A stretch of DNA of 64,000 bases, from positions 3,227,501 to 3,291,500 of the forward strand of contig NZ_CP077087.1 in the NCBI RefSeq assembly GCF_014268495.2, given 5' to 3'. Every line of letters starts with the position of its first letter. The stretch's first letter is position 1. Position numbers and translations under genes: made by a program. The stretch comes from Pseudomonas monsensis. GTDB taxonomy: Bacteria > Pseudomonadota > Gammaproteobacteria > Pseudomonadales > Pseudomonadaceae. Of this stretch, positions 53,866 to 63,748 are shown in pieces. The notes beneath the pieces were generated by a model. That model ran no database searches, had not been told where the DNA came from, and saw only the letters and a program-made list of their open reading frames with translations.

Positions 53866-54705
53866 CAGGTTCACTGCCCGGCAGTACGCGACAATCCGGC
53901 TTTCCTCGATGAAGTCGACATTGATGATGTTGCAATTAATGGCCCAATCGCTGGTTTGCGGATCAAACCAGCGGTCGAGTTCACGGTGAATGTCCACCGG
54001 CCCACCCAGAGCACTGTAACTGGTGGCGGACAGCGACCACGGTCTCCAGGTCCCGGGCGGGCTTTTCATCACTTCGCTGATGTAGTGCTGCAGCTCATCG
54101 CTATGGGTGATGCCATTGCCGCTCCACTTGTGCATGACCTGTTCGAGAAACACGCTTCGATTCACTTCTCTGGGCAACGGCGCTGCGACCAGTACCCGTT
54201 GCTGCGTACTGATGCGTTTAAGTTGCCCCAGACTGAGGTGTTGGTTATGCGCAGGAATAATGCGATCGCCCAGTAGGTGAATGACCATGTCGTGAAAGTA
54301 GACTAAGTTGAACCCTTCGCCTTCCAGTTGGTGAAAGTCGATGAGAATGAACTCGTCCGGGTTGCGATCGAGGAAATTTCTGGTGTCGCTCAGCAGGTCG
54401 CCCAATGTTCTTGAATTGAGAAAACCGTTGTGTTGGGCTCGGAACTTCCCAATCCCCACACCCTTGGGATCCCAACTCAAGCGGATATCAAGCGCACGCG
54501 CACCGTTATGCAACTGGGCATAAAAAGAATCGTGCTGACACGCCAGCCAGTGGCGGGGTGGTCCGAAAAAAGGGTACGAGGCCTGCCAGTCACTCCCGGC
54601 ATTGTGAGTGCCGGGGAGTGTCAGTTCCAGCAGCGATAAAGAGTCGATCTGCGGTGTCGCCGCCATCCAGTTATTCGGCGAAAAGTTGAATACTTGATTG
54701 TTCAA
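53833..54705 (-). CDS. PI-PLC X-domain-like phosphodiesterase family protein
   Basis: 290 residues. LLELTLPGTHNAGSDW carries the first catalytic-type His and KFRAQHNGF the second, with GARALDIRLSW and EFILIDFHQLEGEGF supplying further active-site residues of bacterial phosphatidylinositol-specific phospholipase C-like domains. No signal peptide is seen. I placed the start at TTG 54705 because AGGAAG is seven bases upstream; an ATG at 54759 is in frame but has no site. The substrate may be a phospholipid or other phosphodiester. It lies beside a glycosyltransferase and a toxin gene. Confidence 0.82.
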   Translation of the reverse strand: MNNQVFNFSPNNWMAATPQIDSLSLLELTLPGTHNAGSDWQASYPFFGPPRHWLACQHDSFYAQLHNGARALDIRLSWDPKGVGIGKFRAQHNGFLNSRTLGDLLSDTRNFLDRNPDEFILIDFHQLEGEGFNLVYFHDMVIHLLGDRIIPAHNQHLSLGQLKRISTQQRVLVAAPLPREVNRSVFLEQVMHKWSGNGITHSDELQHYISEVMKSPPGTWRPWSLSATSYSALGGPVDIHRELDRWFDPQTSDWAINCNIINVDFIEESRIVAYCRAVNLKKALPRPRPI

Positions 54706-54835
54706 TTGTTTGCTTCCTGCATGCTTTAGTGATTTTGCGCCAATGCTGAAGTTGTGCATGGCGCAGGCAGGAAGTTCTAAAGTAAAGTTTGCAGCTTGGC
54801 TATGTTGTGTTTGATGCCAAGTGTGTTTTTAGGCT

Positions 54836-56128
54836 TTATTTATTTTTATTCTTCGCTTCAATCCATTGCGACATATATTGTGTGCTTTTGTGCGAGTGAT
54901 GCCGCAGCATGCTGCCGATGAAGTTCTGGGCTCGCAGAGTTTGCAGGTTCTGTTGGCAATAACGCAGTTTTTCAATCAGCGCCGGACCATGGATGGCGCG
55001 TTGGTAGCGCTCACCGAGCAAGGTGTTGCCTGTCTGTTGGGCTGCCTGCCAAAGCGCCTCGTCGGTATACAGCGCAACAGCCCGGGTGGCGAACTCGCTG
55101 GCACTGTGTGTGATCGCACCGGGCCAGAGCGCATCGCCGTGCATGCCTTCAGCGCCAATTGGCGTGGTCACGCTGGGCGTACCGCACATCATGGCGTCGA
55201 GCAATTTGCCCTTGATACCCGCGCCAAAACGCAGAGGGGCCAGGCACACCCGCGCCGCGGCCATCACCTGCAACGCATCTTCGGCCCGGTTCAGCACATG
55301 AAAGCCCTGCGCGGCGTTATGCAGGGCTGTGGCTTTGGGCGGCGTGTAAGCACCGTAAATGTGTAACTGCGCATCCGGCAATTGCTGACGAATCAGCGGC
55401 CAGACTGTGGATTTCATCCAGAGCACTGCGTCCCAGTTGGGTGCGTGCCGGAAGTTGCCAATGCTCAGAAAGTGCGCGCGATCGGCAAATGTCCGCGGCG
55501 GGGCGCTCGGCGAATCAACCATCAGCGGGCACTCATGCAGCAAATGCCGTGGCAAGCCGAATTGCTCGACCAGCAAGGCGATTTCCACGGCGGAGATCAT
55601 CAGGTTCAGGTCGCAGCGGTACAGCGCGGCGATTTCGCGTTTGGCCAGATCGCTGTCGGCCATGGACAGGAACTCTTCGTGCAGTGCCGGTGCAAACAAG
55701 TCGCTGAAGTCATCCTGATCACTGTTGTTTTTCAGACGATCCTTGAGACGCTGATGGCGAGCATGACGCAGGCTTTGCAGATCGGACGTCTCCAACACGC
55801 GCAGGGCGTTCGGGCAATGTTGTTCAACACGCCAGCCGAACTGTTCCTCCATCATGAACTGGTCGAACAACACGATATCCGGCGCCAGTTCGCTGATGAA
55901 GGTATCGAAGCTGCTGTTGTTGAGCTCGATCGGCACTTCGCGAATGCCCAGCGCTGCCAGATCCGCCATGTGCTCGCCGGGGCTTGCCGGACTGCTGAAG
56001 GTGACTTCCCAGCCTTGTTGCAAGAACGTTTCGAGGATCTGCATGACGTGCCCGCTGGCCGCCGAAGAGCGCGGTTCCGGCCAGACGTAACCGATGACCA
56101 GGACTTTGGTGGCAGTGGGGTGAGTCAT
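54836..56128 (-). CDS. glycosyltransferase family 4-like protein
   Basis: 430 residues from MTHPTATKVLVIGYVWPEPR. The N-terminal Rossmann half is TKVLVIGYVWPEPRSSAASG HV; the C-terminal half has the donor-binding motif FGAGIKGKLLDAMMCGTPSV followed by TTPIGAEGM. It probably transfers a sugar to a surface glycan. The ATG at 56128 has AAGGA nine bases upstream, so the longer in-frame N-terminus is rejected. It is isolated from other polysaccharide genes; it shares strand with the PI-PLC-like gene and is divergent from the toxin gene. Confidence 0.85.
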   Translation of the reverse strand: MTHPTATKVLVIGYVWPEPRSSAASGHVMQILETFLQQGWEVTFSSPASPGEHMADLAALGIREVPIELNNSSFDTFISELAPDIVLFDQFMMEEQFGWRVEQHCPNALRVLETSDLQSLRHARHQRLKDRLKNNSDQDDFSDLFAPALHEEFLSMADSDLAKREIAALYRCDLNLMISAVEIALLVEQFGLPRHLLHECPLMVDSPSAPPRTFADRAHFLSIGNFRHAPNWDAVLWMKSTVWPLIRQQLPDAQLHIYGAYTPPKATALHNAAQGFHVLNRAEDALQVMAAARVCLAPLRFGAGIKGKLLDAMMCGTPSVTTPIGAEGMHGDALWPGAITHSASEFATRAVALYTDEALWQAAQQTGNTLLGERYQRAIHGPALIEKLRYCQQNLQTLRAQNFIGSMLRHHSHKSTQYMSQWIEAKNKNK

Positions 56129-56365
56129 GAAACATGTTCCTTCGCAGCAGTAGGGGGCATATAAACGGGCGCAATTAAACCACAGGCGCGAAGGCTGGAT
56201 GCAGCGATTCGCCAAGCGGATTAATAAAAGTCCATAGTTGATGGGTTGTGGCTGAAGTAAAGAATGCTAATAACTATTGTCTTTATGAAAGCGAAGAAGG
56301 GTTGTTAGTTTTGTGTTTACCGACAGTAGTGAAAAAAATGCATCCTGCATTTTAATACTGTGCGC

Positions 56366-58711
56366 ATGAGATTAATGATGAGTAAGTATTTGCCAGGAAT
56401 TCATGAGGATTTCGAAGATTCGTTGTCGTGGCTGCTGGACCCATTGGCGGAACTGGAAGAAGTTGCACTATCCCTGAATCCCCGAACAGCCCGCCTGACG
56501 GCGCCTCAAGATGATGTTTTTGACGGTGTAAATACCAGGGAATTGGCGGAAAGTGTCTGGAAAGGCTGCGCGATAATCACGGATCCCGTGGGTTTTGATC
56601 CGGCCAGCTTTATTCGGGATTGCATTGATGAAACAGTGCTGAAGATTGTGCAAGACGAGAAGCTGCGCGAAACAATTCAGTTTGACTCCGAGTTAGCGGT
56701 TAAATATTACGATCTTGACGCGCCCCAACGCAGTGATTCACTCAAAGGGGAGAAAAAACCGGTTGTTTGGAAAGAGAAGACGTTTACCCTGGCAGAAATC
56801 TGCACGGACTATCACTTGCGTCAGTTGAAACCCTTTTACGGGGTCGAGGTTCAATGGCCCGCCGAGTATCCGCAAGCGCTGGTTGACAGTTTCACTGACG
56901 CGGACTACCAGACTGACTTCAAACACTACGTCAGCGCTAACCTGAGTAACCCTGCAGTGGCGGCCTTCGCTCGCCTGCTGAAAAAAGCCGAGTTGAACAA
57001 GTTGGTCGTGGAGTTCATCAAAAGCGACAAGCGCTCTGCTGACGATCAACTTATTGCTTTCCATTACCTCAAAGGCTTGATTGCGCCACGCGTCATCAAT
57101 CTGCACAGCGATCCTGATCTGAAGGTCGACAATGCCGTATTTATTGGCCACAGCAATCTTGGGCGCGGTGTGGTGTTCTTCCTGGGCGAAGACAGTGCTG
57201 CCTACGAATTTCCCGCCGGCCACGACGCCCGCGGAGCGTTTGTAGAAAACAACAGCGACTTTCAGAAACACCTGTTGAAACGGATTCCCTTGCGCGATCA
57301 GCAAAAGCCCCATGTACGTGATTTCAAATATCGAGGCCTGGAGTTTCCTGTTTTTGTCACCCGACCCAATTATCGGGAACTGGTCTTTCAATCCCGCCCG
57401 GATATCGGCCAGGCGTTGTTCGATCGTCAGGTCGACAGGGCGCTGGCAGACATCGACACGCTGGTTTCAACTCAGGCTGAGCGTCTCACCGATATCGCCC
57501 TGGAAGCCGCAGGGTATCTTCTGCAGTGCATCGCGTTTGCGGCCTCTTTGCCGTACGGCGGAACAGGCGCGCTGGCTTCCGCGCCGATTCGTATGCTGAT
57601 TCCCTTTCTGTTGGGGCTTGGGGCCTCTGCAACGGATCTGGTGCGTGCCGGGATATCGGATGATCCGTCCGAAGCCGAGCGTTTGAGAATCAACGCAGCC
57701 ATTGGCGTGCTGGCTGAACTGGCCGGCCCCATCGCTGAAAAAATACTCGGCAAAGCCCTGTCAGCCCTGGCCAAAAAAGACATCAGCCGGCGGGTGCTTC
57801 AGGCGCTCAAGAACAGTAATCGACCTTCAGTGTTGCGCCGATCGGCAACCCGGCTTCGCCAGCAACTGGCGAGCACCACCGGCAAGCAAATACCCGAGGC
57901 AGGCAAAGGTTTGCTGGTTGCCGGGTATTTGCAGGAGCTGTCCGGCGGGCCGAACGTGGCACAGACACTAGCGACGAATACCCAACTTGTGCGTCTTTCC
58001 GGCCCGGAAAAAGGCTATGTCTATCAGGGCTTCGTGTTCCGGGGAGACATGCGCGACCCGGCGATCATTTTCGAGAAGGGTTTCACTCAGCGCGCGCCGA
58101 TCAGGCACCTCGATGAGATCAACGGTTTGAAGGGCGGTTACGGTGGTGCACATGACGCGCTCAGTCCCGATGGCGCAGGTATCTCCACCTCCGCGTTCTA
58201 TAAGAAGGATGGGGCTGGCGCCTTCGTCTATGGCGGGCAAAAGGGCGGCCATACCTATTTCATTGATGCACGGCAGCTGGAAGGTTTTCATCTGTATGCC
58301 AATACCGAACTGGCCTTTCGTCCCGATTCCGGCTTGAAGACCCTGCCACCGCTGGAGATCAATTATGGCGTCGATCTGCCTCCCGCCTTGATTCTGGGAG
58401 CCTACGACTCACGCGGAAGGTTCATACCCAACCCGAAAGCGATCAATCGTGCCATCGCGGCAAGTGACATCAATCCGTTGAAGGGGGGCGGGCGCGAGGT
58501 CGGTAACAAGCTCCGCCAGCCGCTGGGGGCAGATGACCTGTTCTCCGATCTCGACTTTGGCAACGAAGCGGTCAGCGCCGAGGAGGCCATTGTGCCGGCG
58601 GTGCAGCCTGATTCCGCACCTGCTCGACCTGAAGCAGGCAAAGTCACCAGCGATGACATCACTGCGTTCAGAGAGCGGCAAAAAGCGAAGCGCGATCGAG
58701 CGAATCAATAA
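56366..58711 (+). CDS. putative ADP-ribosyltransferase toxin with DUF6543-like N-terminus
   Basis: About 780 residues; numbering below is from the GTG at 56360. Residues 1-400 resemble the DUF6543/dermonecrotic-type region of Pseudomonas toxins (VFIGHSNLGRGVVFFLGEDS AAYEF). Residues 400-490 are hydrophobic and could cross a membrane (PIRMLIPFLLGLGASATDLV). The C-terminal domain has the R-STS-E pattern of cholera/pertussis-type ADP-ribosyltransferases: R561 in YQGFVFRGDMRDP, S609 in AGISTSAFYKK and E666 in PPLEINYGVDLPP. IIFEKGFTQRAP aligns with the pertussis S1 region after its arginine. No signal peptide or T6SS gene is adjacent. ATG codons at 56366, 56375 and 56378 are all possible starts. 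Confidence 0.78.
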   Translation: MRLMMSKYLPGIHEDFEDSLSWLLDPLAELEEVALSLNPRTARLTAPQDDVFDGVNTRELAESVWKGCAIITDPVGFDPASFIRDCIDETVLKIVQDEKLRETIQFDSELAVKYYDLDAPQRSDSLKGEKKPVVWKEKTFTLAEICTDYHLRQLKPFYGVEVQWPAEYPQALVDSFTDADYQTDFKHYVSANLSNPAVAAFARLLKKAELNKLVVEFIKSDKRSADDQLIAFHYLKGLIAPRVINLHSDPDLKVDNAVFIGHSNLGRGVVFFLGEDSAAYEFPAGHDARGAFVENNSDFQKHLLKRIPLRDQQKPHVRDFKYRGLEFPVFVTRPNYRELVFQSRPDIGQALFDRQVDRALADIDTLVSTQAERLTDIALEAAGYLLQCIAFAASLPYGGTGALASAPIRMLIPFLLGLGASATDLVRAGISDDPSEAERLRINAAIGVLAELAGPIAEKILGKALSALAKKDISRRVLQALKNSNRPSVLRRSATRLRQQLASTTGKQIPEAGKGLLVAGYLQELSGGPNVAQTLATNTQLVRLSGPEKGYVYQGFVFRGDMRDPAIIFEKGFTQRAPIRHLDEINGLKGGYGGAHDALSPDGAGISTSAFYKKDGAGAFVYGGQKGGHTYFIDARQLEGFHLYANTELAFRPDSGLKTLPPLEINYGVDLPPALILGAYDSRGRFIPNPKAINRAIAASDINPLKGGGREVGNKLRQPLGADDLFSDLDFGNEAVSAEEAIVPAVQPDSAPARPEAGKVTSDDITAFRERQKAKRDRANQ

Positions 58712-58719
58712 AGGCTGAA

Positions 58720-58749
58720 ATAACCGGAGGGCGGGTTCCCTCTGGTTAT
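58720..58749 (+). terminator. hairpin after the toxin gene
   Basis: ATAACCGGAGGG pairs with CCCTCTGGTTAT (one G-T pair), six-base loop. Only two T follow, so it is a weak intrinsic terminator at best. Confidence 0.5.
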
Positions 58750-58787
58750 TCCGGGGCACTGTGCATGACTGCAATGGCCGGCGGGTT

Positions 58788-59150
58788 TCATCGTTTCAGA
58801 ATGCTGGTGACCTTGTCCCGCAACTGGTCAATCGAAAAGGGCTTGCCAATCACGTGCATGTCGGCGGGCACGTCGATGCTTTCGGCGTAGCCGCTGGCAA
58901 ACAGGATAGGCAGGTCAGGGCGCAGGAGACGGGCGTGAGTCGCCAGCTCGCGGCCATCCATCACCGGCAGGCCGACATCCGTCATCATCAGATCAATGCG
59001 CAGGGCCGGATCCTTGAGCGTCTCGAGGGCCTGCTCGCTGCCATCGGCCTCAAGTACTTTGAATCCCAGCTCCTCCAGCACATCAACGATCAACATGCGC
59101 ACGATGTTGTCATCTTCTACAACAAGGATGATGGACTGGGTGTCGGACAT
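58788..59150 (-). CDS. single-domain response regulator (CheY-like)
   Basis: 120 residues, receiver domain only. Acidic pocket VVEDDN, phospho-acceptor D58 (DLMMTDVGLPVMDG), conserved Ser/Thr region (PILFASGYAE) and Lys (VIGKPFS). The FASGYA motif is common in receivers linked to hybrid kinases. No output domain. It is divergent from the hybrid kinase-cheR-cheB genes and may be part of the same phosphorelay. The ATG at 59150 is chosen; the ribosome-binding site is weak. Confidence 0.88.
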   Translation of the reverse strand: MSDTQSIILVVEDDNIVRMLIVDVLEELGFKVLEADGSEQALETLKDPALRIDLMMTDVGLPVMDGRELATHARLLRPDLPILFASGYAESIDVPADMHVIGKPFSIDQLRDKVTSILKR

Positions 59151-59414
59151 AATCAGGGCTCTCAAAGGTAAAATTCAGGGGCGCCGGTCGATCAAAAGTA
59201 CCGGGCTCTTGCATGAGTAAGTGGCGCATGGCCACAAGTTCCCGCACGGATACAAAAAAGAATCGCGAGACACCTGACGGCAAGGATAACCGTTGACCGC
59301 CGGGTCAGCGCGGGCAAAAGCGGGAAATCACTGCTAAAACGATGAGAAAAATGGAACCACTGTGCCGTTTTGGGGCAAACTCTCTGGTTTTCAACAGTTC
59401 GACAAGGCTGCCCC

Positions 59415-62400
59415 ATGTCCTCTCCGTCTTCGGTTGATGAACAACGGTTTCGTAAACTCCTGAGTCGCAACATCAGCCTGCCCTTGGGCGTCGGCCTGGT
59501 CAGTGCCGTGTTCTTCGTCTCGCTGATCACTTATCTGCTGTCGGTCATCCAGTGGGTCGAGCACACCGATCGGGTGATCAATAACGCCAACGAAGCGGTG
59601 AAGCTCACCGTGGATCTGGAAACCGGCATGCGCGGATTCCTGCTCAGCGGCGACGAGCATTTCCTCGACCCGTACGAGACCGCCAAGCCACGAATCAATG
59701 TGGCGCTCAACACCTTGCTTGAGCTGACGGCCGATAATCCGGTGCAAACCGATCGTCTGCGCCGTCTGCAGGCGTTGCAGGTCGAGTGGGCCAACTACGC
59801 GCAATCGATGATCGATTTGCAGCGTTCCAGCGGCGATTACCGCGGCGCGGTCAAGGCGGGGCGGGGCAAGCGGCTGACGGACGAGATTCGCAAGCAATTC
59901 GAAGACGTGATTGACACCGAGCAGATGCTGCGCACCACGCGCAATGAGGACGTGCGCCGGACCACGATCTGGAGCATCAGCCTGTACCTGTTGTTTATCG
60001 CCGGTATCAGTGGCTTGCTGGCCTACATCGGCCGCCGCGATCTGGTCAATCTGTCGACCAACTACAGCGCCAACCTGGCCGCCCAGCAAGCCAGTGCCGC
60101 ACGTTTGGAGCAACAGGCCTGGCTGCGTAACGGTCAGACTGAACTCGCCGAGCAAGTGCTGGGCCAACTCACGCTCAATCTGTTGGGCCGCAATATTCTG
60201 CAATTCTGCGCGCAATACCTCGGTACGGCCGTGGCCGCGCTGTATGTGCGTGAAGAACACGGCGGTCTCAAGCGCGTGGCGACTTACGGTTTCTCCCGCT
60301 TGCAAGAGGAGAAGGACCAGTCGATCAACAATGACGAAGGCATCGTTGGTCAGGTGGCCCGCCATGCGCGGTTGATTCGCCTTGATTCGGTGCCGTCCGA
60401 TTACTTCAAGGTCAGCTCCGGTCTGGGTGAAGGCCTGCCGCACAGCGTACTGGTCGTGCCGACCAGCGATGATGACCGGGTCAACGGCGTGATCGAACTG
60501 GGCTTCCTGCGCCCGCTGAACGATCGCGATATCGAACTGCTGGAACTGATCGCCGGCAACATTGGCACGTCCATCGAAGCGGCACGCTATCGCCAGCGCT
60601 TGCAGGAAGTCCTCGCCGAAACCCAGCAGCTCAACGAAGAGTTGCAGGTGCAGCAGGAAGAACTGAAAACCGCCAACGAAGAACTCGAAGAACAGTCGCG
60701 GATTCTCAAGGAATCCCAGGCGCATCTGGAAACCCAGCAGATCGAGCTGGAGCAGACCAACGAACAGCTGGCCGAGCAGGCGCAAACCCTGGCCGAACAG
60801 CGCGACGCGATGGATCTGAAGAACACCGAACTCAATCAGGCCCAGGTGCAGCTCGAAGAGCGCGCCGAAGAACTGCAGCGCTCGAGCAAGTACAAGTCCG
60901 AGTTCCTCGCCAACATGTCCCACGAACTGCGCACACCGCTGAACAGTTCGCTGATTCTGGCCAAGCTGCTGGCGGAAAACCCGCAGGACAACCTCACTGC
61001 CGAGCAGGTGAAATTTGCCGAATCGATTTACTCGGCCGGTAACGATCTGCTGAACCTGATCAACGACATTCTCGACATTTCCAAGGTCGAGGCGGGGAAA
61101 CTGGAAGTGATTCCGGAGAACACCAGTGTCGCGCGTCTGGCAGACAGCCTGCGCAACGTGTTCGAACCGCTGGCGGCGGACAAGCGCCTGACCTTCAGCG
61201 TTGACTTGCAACCGGACGCACCGGTGACCCTGTTCACTGACCGCCAGCGTCTGGAGCAAGTGATCAAGAATCTGCTGTCCAACGCCGTGAAGTTCACCGA
61301 AGCGGGCGCGGTCAGCCTGACCATCACTGGCCAGCCCGATAATCGTGTCGCATTCATCGTGCGCGATTCGGGTATCGGCATTGCCGCCGATCAGCAGGAA
61401 AGCATTTTCGAAGCGTTCCGGCAGGCCGATGGCACGACCAACCGCAAATACGGCGGCACCGGCCTGGGGCTGTCGATCTCGCGGGATCTGGCCACGCTGC
61501 TGGGCGGCTCGATCAGTGTCAGCAGTGCCCCGGGGCAGGGCAGTGTGTTCACCCTGGTGCTGCCGCAGCAGTACAGCGAGTCAGCCAGAATCCCGAACAC
61601 ACCGATGGCCTATACACCGCCGCCGTTGCCGACCCCGGTGGTCAGCGCGCCGGTCGTACCTGCGGCATCGCCGATGGCTCCGGTGCACATTCCACGGTTT
61701 GCCGATGATCGCGACAAGGCGCCGTTCACCACCCGCTGCATTCTGGTGGTGGAGGACGAGCCGAATTTCGCCCATATCCTCTACGACCTGGCGCATGAAC
61801 TGGGTTATCAGTGCCTGGTCGCCCACGGTGCGGACGAGGGTTATAACCTGGCGAGCGAGTTCGTCCCGGATGCAATCCTGCTCGACATGCGTCTGCCGGA
61901 CCATTCCGGCCTGACCGTTTTGCAGCGCCTGAAAGAGCATCCCGGCACCCGGCACATTCCGGTGCACGTGATCTCGGTCGAGGACCGCGTCGAAGCGGCG
62001 ATGCACATGGGCGCCATCGGTTATGCGGTCAAACCGACCACTCGCGAAGAACTCAAGGACGTGTTTGCCCGTCTCGAAGCCAAGCTGACGCAGAAGGTCA
62101 AACGCGTGCTGCTGGTCGAGGATGACGACCTGCAGCGCGAAAGCATTGCGCGCCTGATCGGCGATGAAGACATCGAAATCACCGCCGTGGGCCTGGCCCA
62201 GGACGCTCTCGAGCTGTTGCGCACAACGATCTACGACTGCATGGTCATCGACCTGAAGTTGCCGGACATGCTCGGCAACGAGTTGCTCAAGCGTATGTCC
62301 ACCGAAGATATCTGCTCGTTCCCGCCGGTGATTGTCTACACCGGGCGCAACCTGACGCGCGATGAAGAAGCCGATCTGCGCAAGTATTCGCGCTCGATCA

Positions 62401-62915
62401 TCATCAAGGGCGCACGCTCGCCTGAGCGTTTGCTGGATGAGGTCACACTCTTTCTGCACAAAGTCGAATCGCAGTTGTCCCATGAAAGGCAGAAGATGCT
62501 CAAGACTGCGCGCAGCCGCGACAAGGTCTTCGAAGGTCGCAAGGTGCTGCTGGTGGACGACGATGTGCGCAACATTTTCGCCCTGACCAGTGCGCTGGAA
62601 CACAAGGGCGCAGTCGTGGTGATCGGTCGTAACGGCCGTGAGGCGATTGAAAAACTCAATGAAGTCGAGGACATCGACCTGGTGCTGATGGACGTGATGA
62701 TGCCGGAAATGGATGGTTTTGAAGCCACCACGGAAATCCGCAAGGATCCGCGCTGGCGCAAACTGCCGATCATCGCGGTAACGGCCAAGGCCATGAAGGA
62801 TGATCAGGAGCGCTGCCTGCAGGCGGGCGCCAATGATTACCTGGCCAAGCCCATCGACCTGGATCGCCTGTTCTCGCTGATTCGCGTGTGGTTACCGAAA
62901 ATGGAACGCATTTAG
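59415..62915 (+). CDS. hybrid sensor histidine kinase: CHASE3-GAF-HisKA-HATPase-three receivers
   Basis: 1166 residues. TM1 near 20-42, CHASE3 sensor domain (about 44-178), TM2 near 180-205, a GAF domain (about 245-395) and a long coiled coil (about 400-495, LNEELQVQQEELKTANEELE). HisKA has H503 (NMSHELRTPLNS); the ATPase has DSGIGI and GGTGLGLSI. Three receivers follow with phospho-acceptors D824 (ILLDMRLPD), D946 (CMVIDLKLPD) and D1093 (LVLMDVMMPE). AAGG seven bases before the ATG at 59415 fixes the start. Its stop overlaps the cheR start. Three receivers indicate a branched relay; its output is probably the adjacent CheR/CheB or the divergent response regulator. Confidence 0.93.
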   Translation: MSSPSSVDEQRFRKLLSRNISLPLGVGLVSAVFFVSLITYLLSVIQWVEHTDRVINNANEAVKLTVDLETGMRGFLLSGDEHFLDPYETAKPRINVALNTLLELTADNPVQTDRLRRLQALQVEWANYAQSMIDLQRSSGDYRGAVKAGRGKRLTDEIRKQFEDVIDTEQMLRTTRNEDVRRTTIWSISLYLLFIAGISGLLAYIGRRDLVNLSTNYSANLAAQQASAARLEQQAWLRNGQTELAEQVLGQLTLNLLGRNILQFCAQYLGTAVAALYVREEHGGLKRVATYGFSRLQEEKDQSINNDEGIVGQVARHARLIRLDSVPSDYFKVSSGLGEGLPHSVLVVPTSDDDRVNGVIELGFLRPLNDRDIELLELIAGNIGTSIEAARYRQRLQEVLAETQQLNEELQVQQEELKTANEELEEQSRILKESQAHLETQQIELEQTNEQLAEQAQTLAEQRDAMDLKNTELNQAQVQLEERAEELQRSSKYKSEFLANMSHELRTPLNSSLILAKLLAENPQDNLTAEQVKFAESIYSAGNDLLNLINDILDISKVEAGKLEVIPENTSVARLADSLRNVFEPLAADKRLTFSVDLQPDAPVTLFTDRQRLEQVIKNLLSNAVKFTEAGAVSLTITGQPDNRVAFIVRDSGIGIAADQQESIFEAFRQADGTTNRKYGGTGLGLSISRDLATLLGGSISVSSAPGQGSVFTLVLPQQYSESARIPNTPMAYTPPPLPTPVVSAPVVPAASPMAPVHIPRFADDRDKAPFTTRCILVVEDEPNFAHILYDLAHELGYQCLVAHGADEGYNLASEFVPDAILLDMRLPDHSGLTVLQRLKEHPGTRHIPVHVISVEDRVEAAMHMGAIGYAVKPTTREELKDVFARLEAKLTQKVKRVLLVEDDDLQRESIARLIGDEDIEITAVGLAQDALELLRTTIYDCMVIDLKLPDMLGNELLKRMSTEDICSFPPVIVYTGRNLTRDEEADLRKYSRSIIIKGARSPERLLDEVTLFLHKVESQLSHERQKMLKTARSRDKVFEGRKVLLVDDDVRNIFALTSALEHKGAVVVIGRNGREAIEKLNEVEDIDLVLMDVMMPEMDGFEATTEIRKDPRWRKLPIIAVTAKAMKDDQERCLQAGANDYLAKPIDLDRLFSLIRVWLPKMERI

Positions 62916-63748
62916 TGGAACGCAGTAGCTCCGTTGAACGAAACAGCGAAATTGAATTGCGCTTGCTGATCGAGGCTATCTACCTCAAGTACAGCTACGA
63001 TTTTCGCGATTACTCCGGCGCCTCGATCAAGCGCCGGGTACAACACGCGTTGACCCAGTTCGAATGCGCAACCATTTCGGCGCTGCAGGAAAAGGTCCTG
63101 CACGATCCGACCGCGTTCATGCAGTTGTTGCAGTTGCTGACGATTCCGGTCAGCGAGATGTTCCGCGATCCGTCGCACTTCCTCGCCATTCGCAAGGAAG
63201 TGGTGCCGTTGCTGCGCACCTATCCGTCGATCAAGATCTGGATCGCCGGGTGCAGCACGGGCGAGGAGGTCTATTCGATGGCGATCCTGCTGCGCGAGGA
63301 AGGCTTGCTCGATCGCACGATCATTTATGCCACCGACATCAATCCGCGCTCGCTGGAAAAGGCCAAGCAGGGGATTTTCTCGATGGAGAACGTCCGGGCG
63401 TACACCGCCAACTACCAGCAAGCCGGCGGCCAGAGCTCGTTTTCCGACTACTACACGGCTGCTTATGGCTATGCGATTTTCGACAAGAGCCTGTGCGAAA
63501 ACGTGACGTTTGCCGACCACAGTCTGGCGACCGACAGCGTGTTCTCGGAAACCCAATTGATTTCCTGCCGTAACGTGCTGATCTATTTCAACAAGAAACT
63601 GCAGGACCGCGCTTTCGGGCTGTTCCATGAATCGCTTTGCCATCGCGGTTTCCTGGTGCTGGGCAGCAAGGAGACGCTGGATTTTTCCAGCTATGCCAAT
63701 CAGTTCGAGCCACTGGTGAAGCAAGAACGGATCTACCGCAAATCATGA
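62915..63748 (+). CDS. CheR-type protein methyltransferase
   Basis: 277 residues. The N-terminal helical domain has YDFRDYSGASIKRRVQHALT; the SAM-binding part has IWIAGCSTGEEVYSMAILLR and ISCRNVLIYFNK. These are the CheR hallmarks, and TIPVSEMFRDPSHF matches the family. It starts with GTG at 62915, sharing the last base of the kinase stop (TAGTG), with GGAA eight bases upstream. It overlaps cheB by ATGA. Co-location with a non-CheA hybrid kinase suggests methylation of a target other than flagellar chemoreceptors, which is inference. Confidence 0.93.
   Translation: MERSSSVERNSEIELRLLIEAIYLKYSYDFRDYSGASIKRRVQHALTQFECATISALQEKVLHDPTAFMQLLQLLTIPVSEMFRDPSHFLAIRKEVVPLLRTYPSIKIWIAGCSTGEEVYSMAILLREEGLLDRTIIYATDINPRSLEKAKQGIFSMENVRAYTANYQQAGGQSSFSDYYTAAYGYAIFDKSLCENVTFADHSLATDSVFSETQLISCRNVLIYFNKKLQDRAFGLFHESLCHRGFLVLGSKETLDFSSYANQFEPLVKQERIYRKS

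Noticed and set aside
59391..61259. 622-codon open frame on the minus strand opposite the hybrid kinase
   Set aside because: Antisense shadow of conserved kinase domains; no ribosome-binding site or recognisable family.
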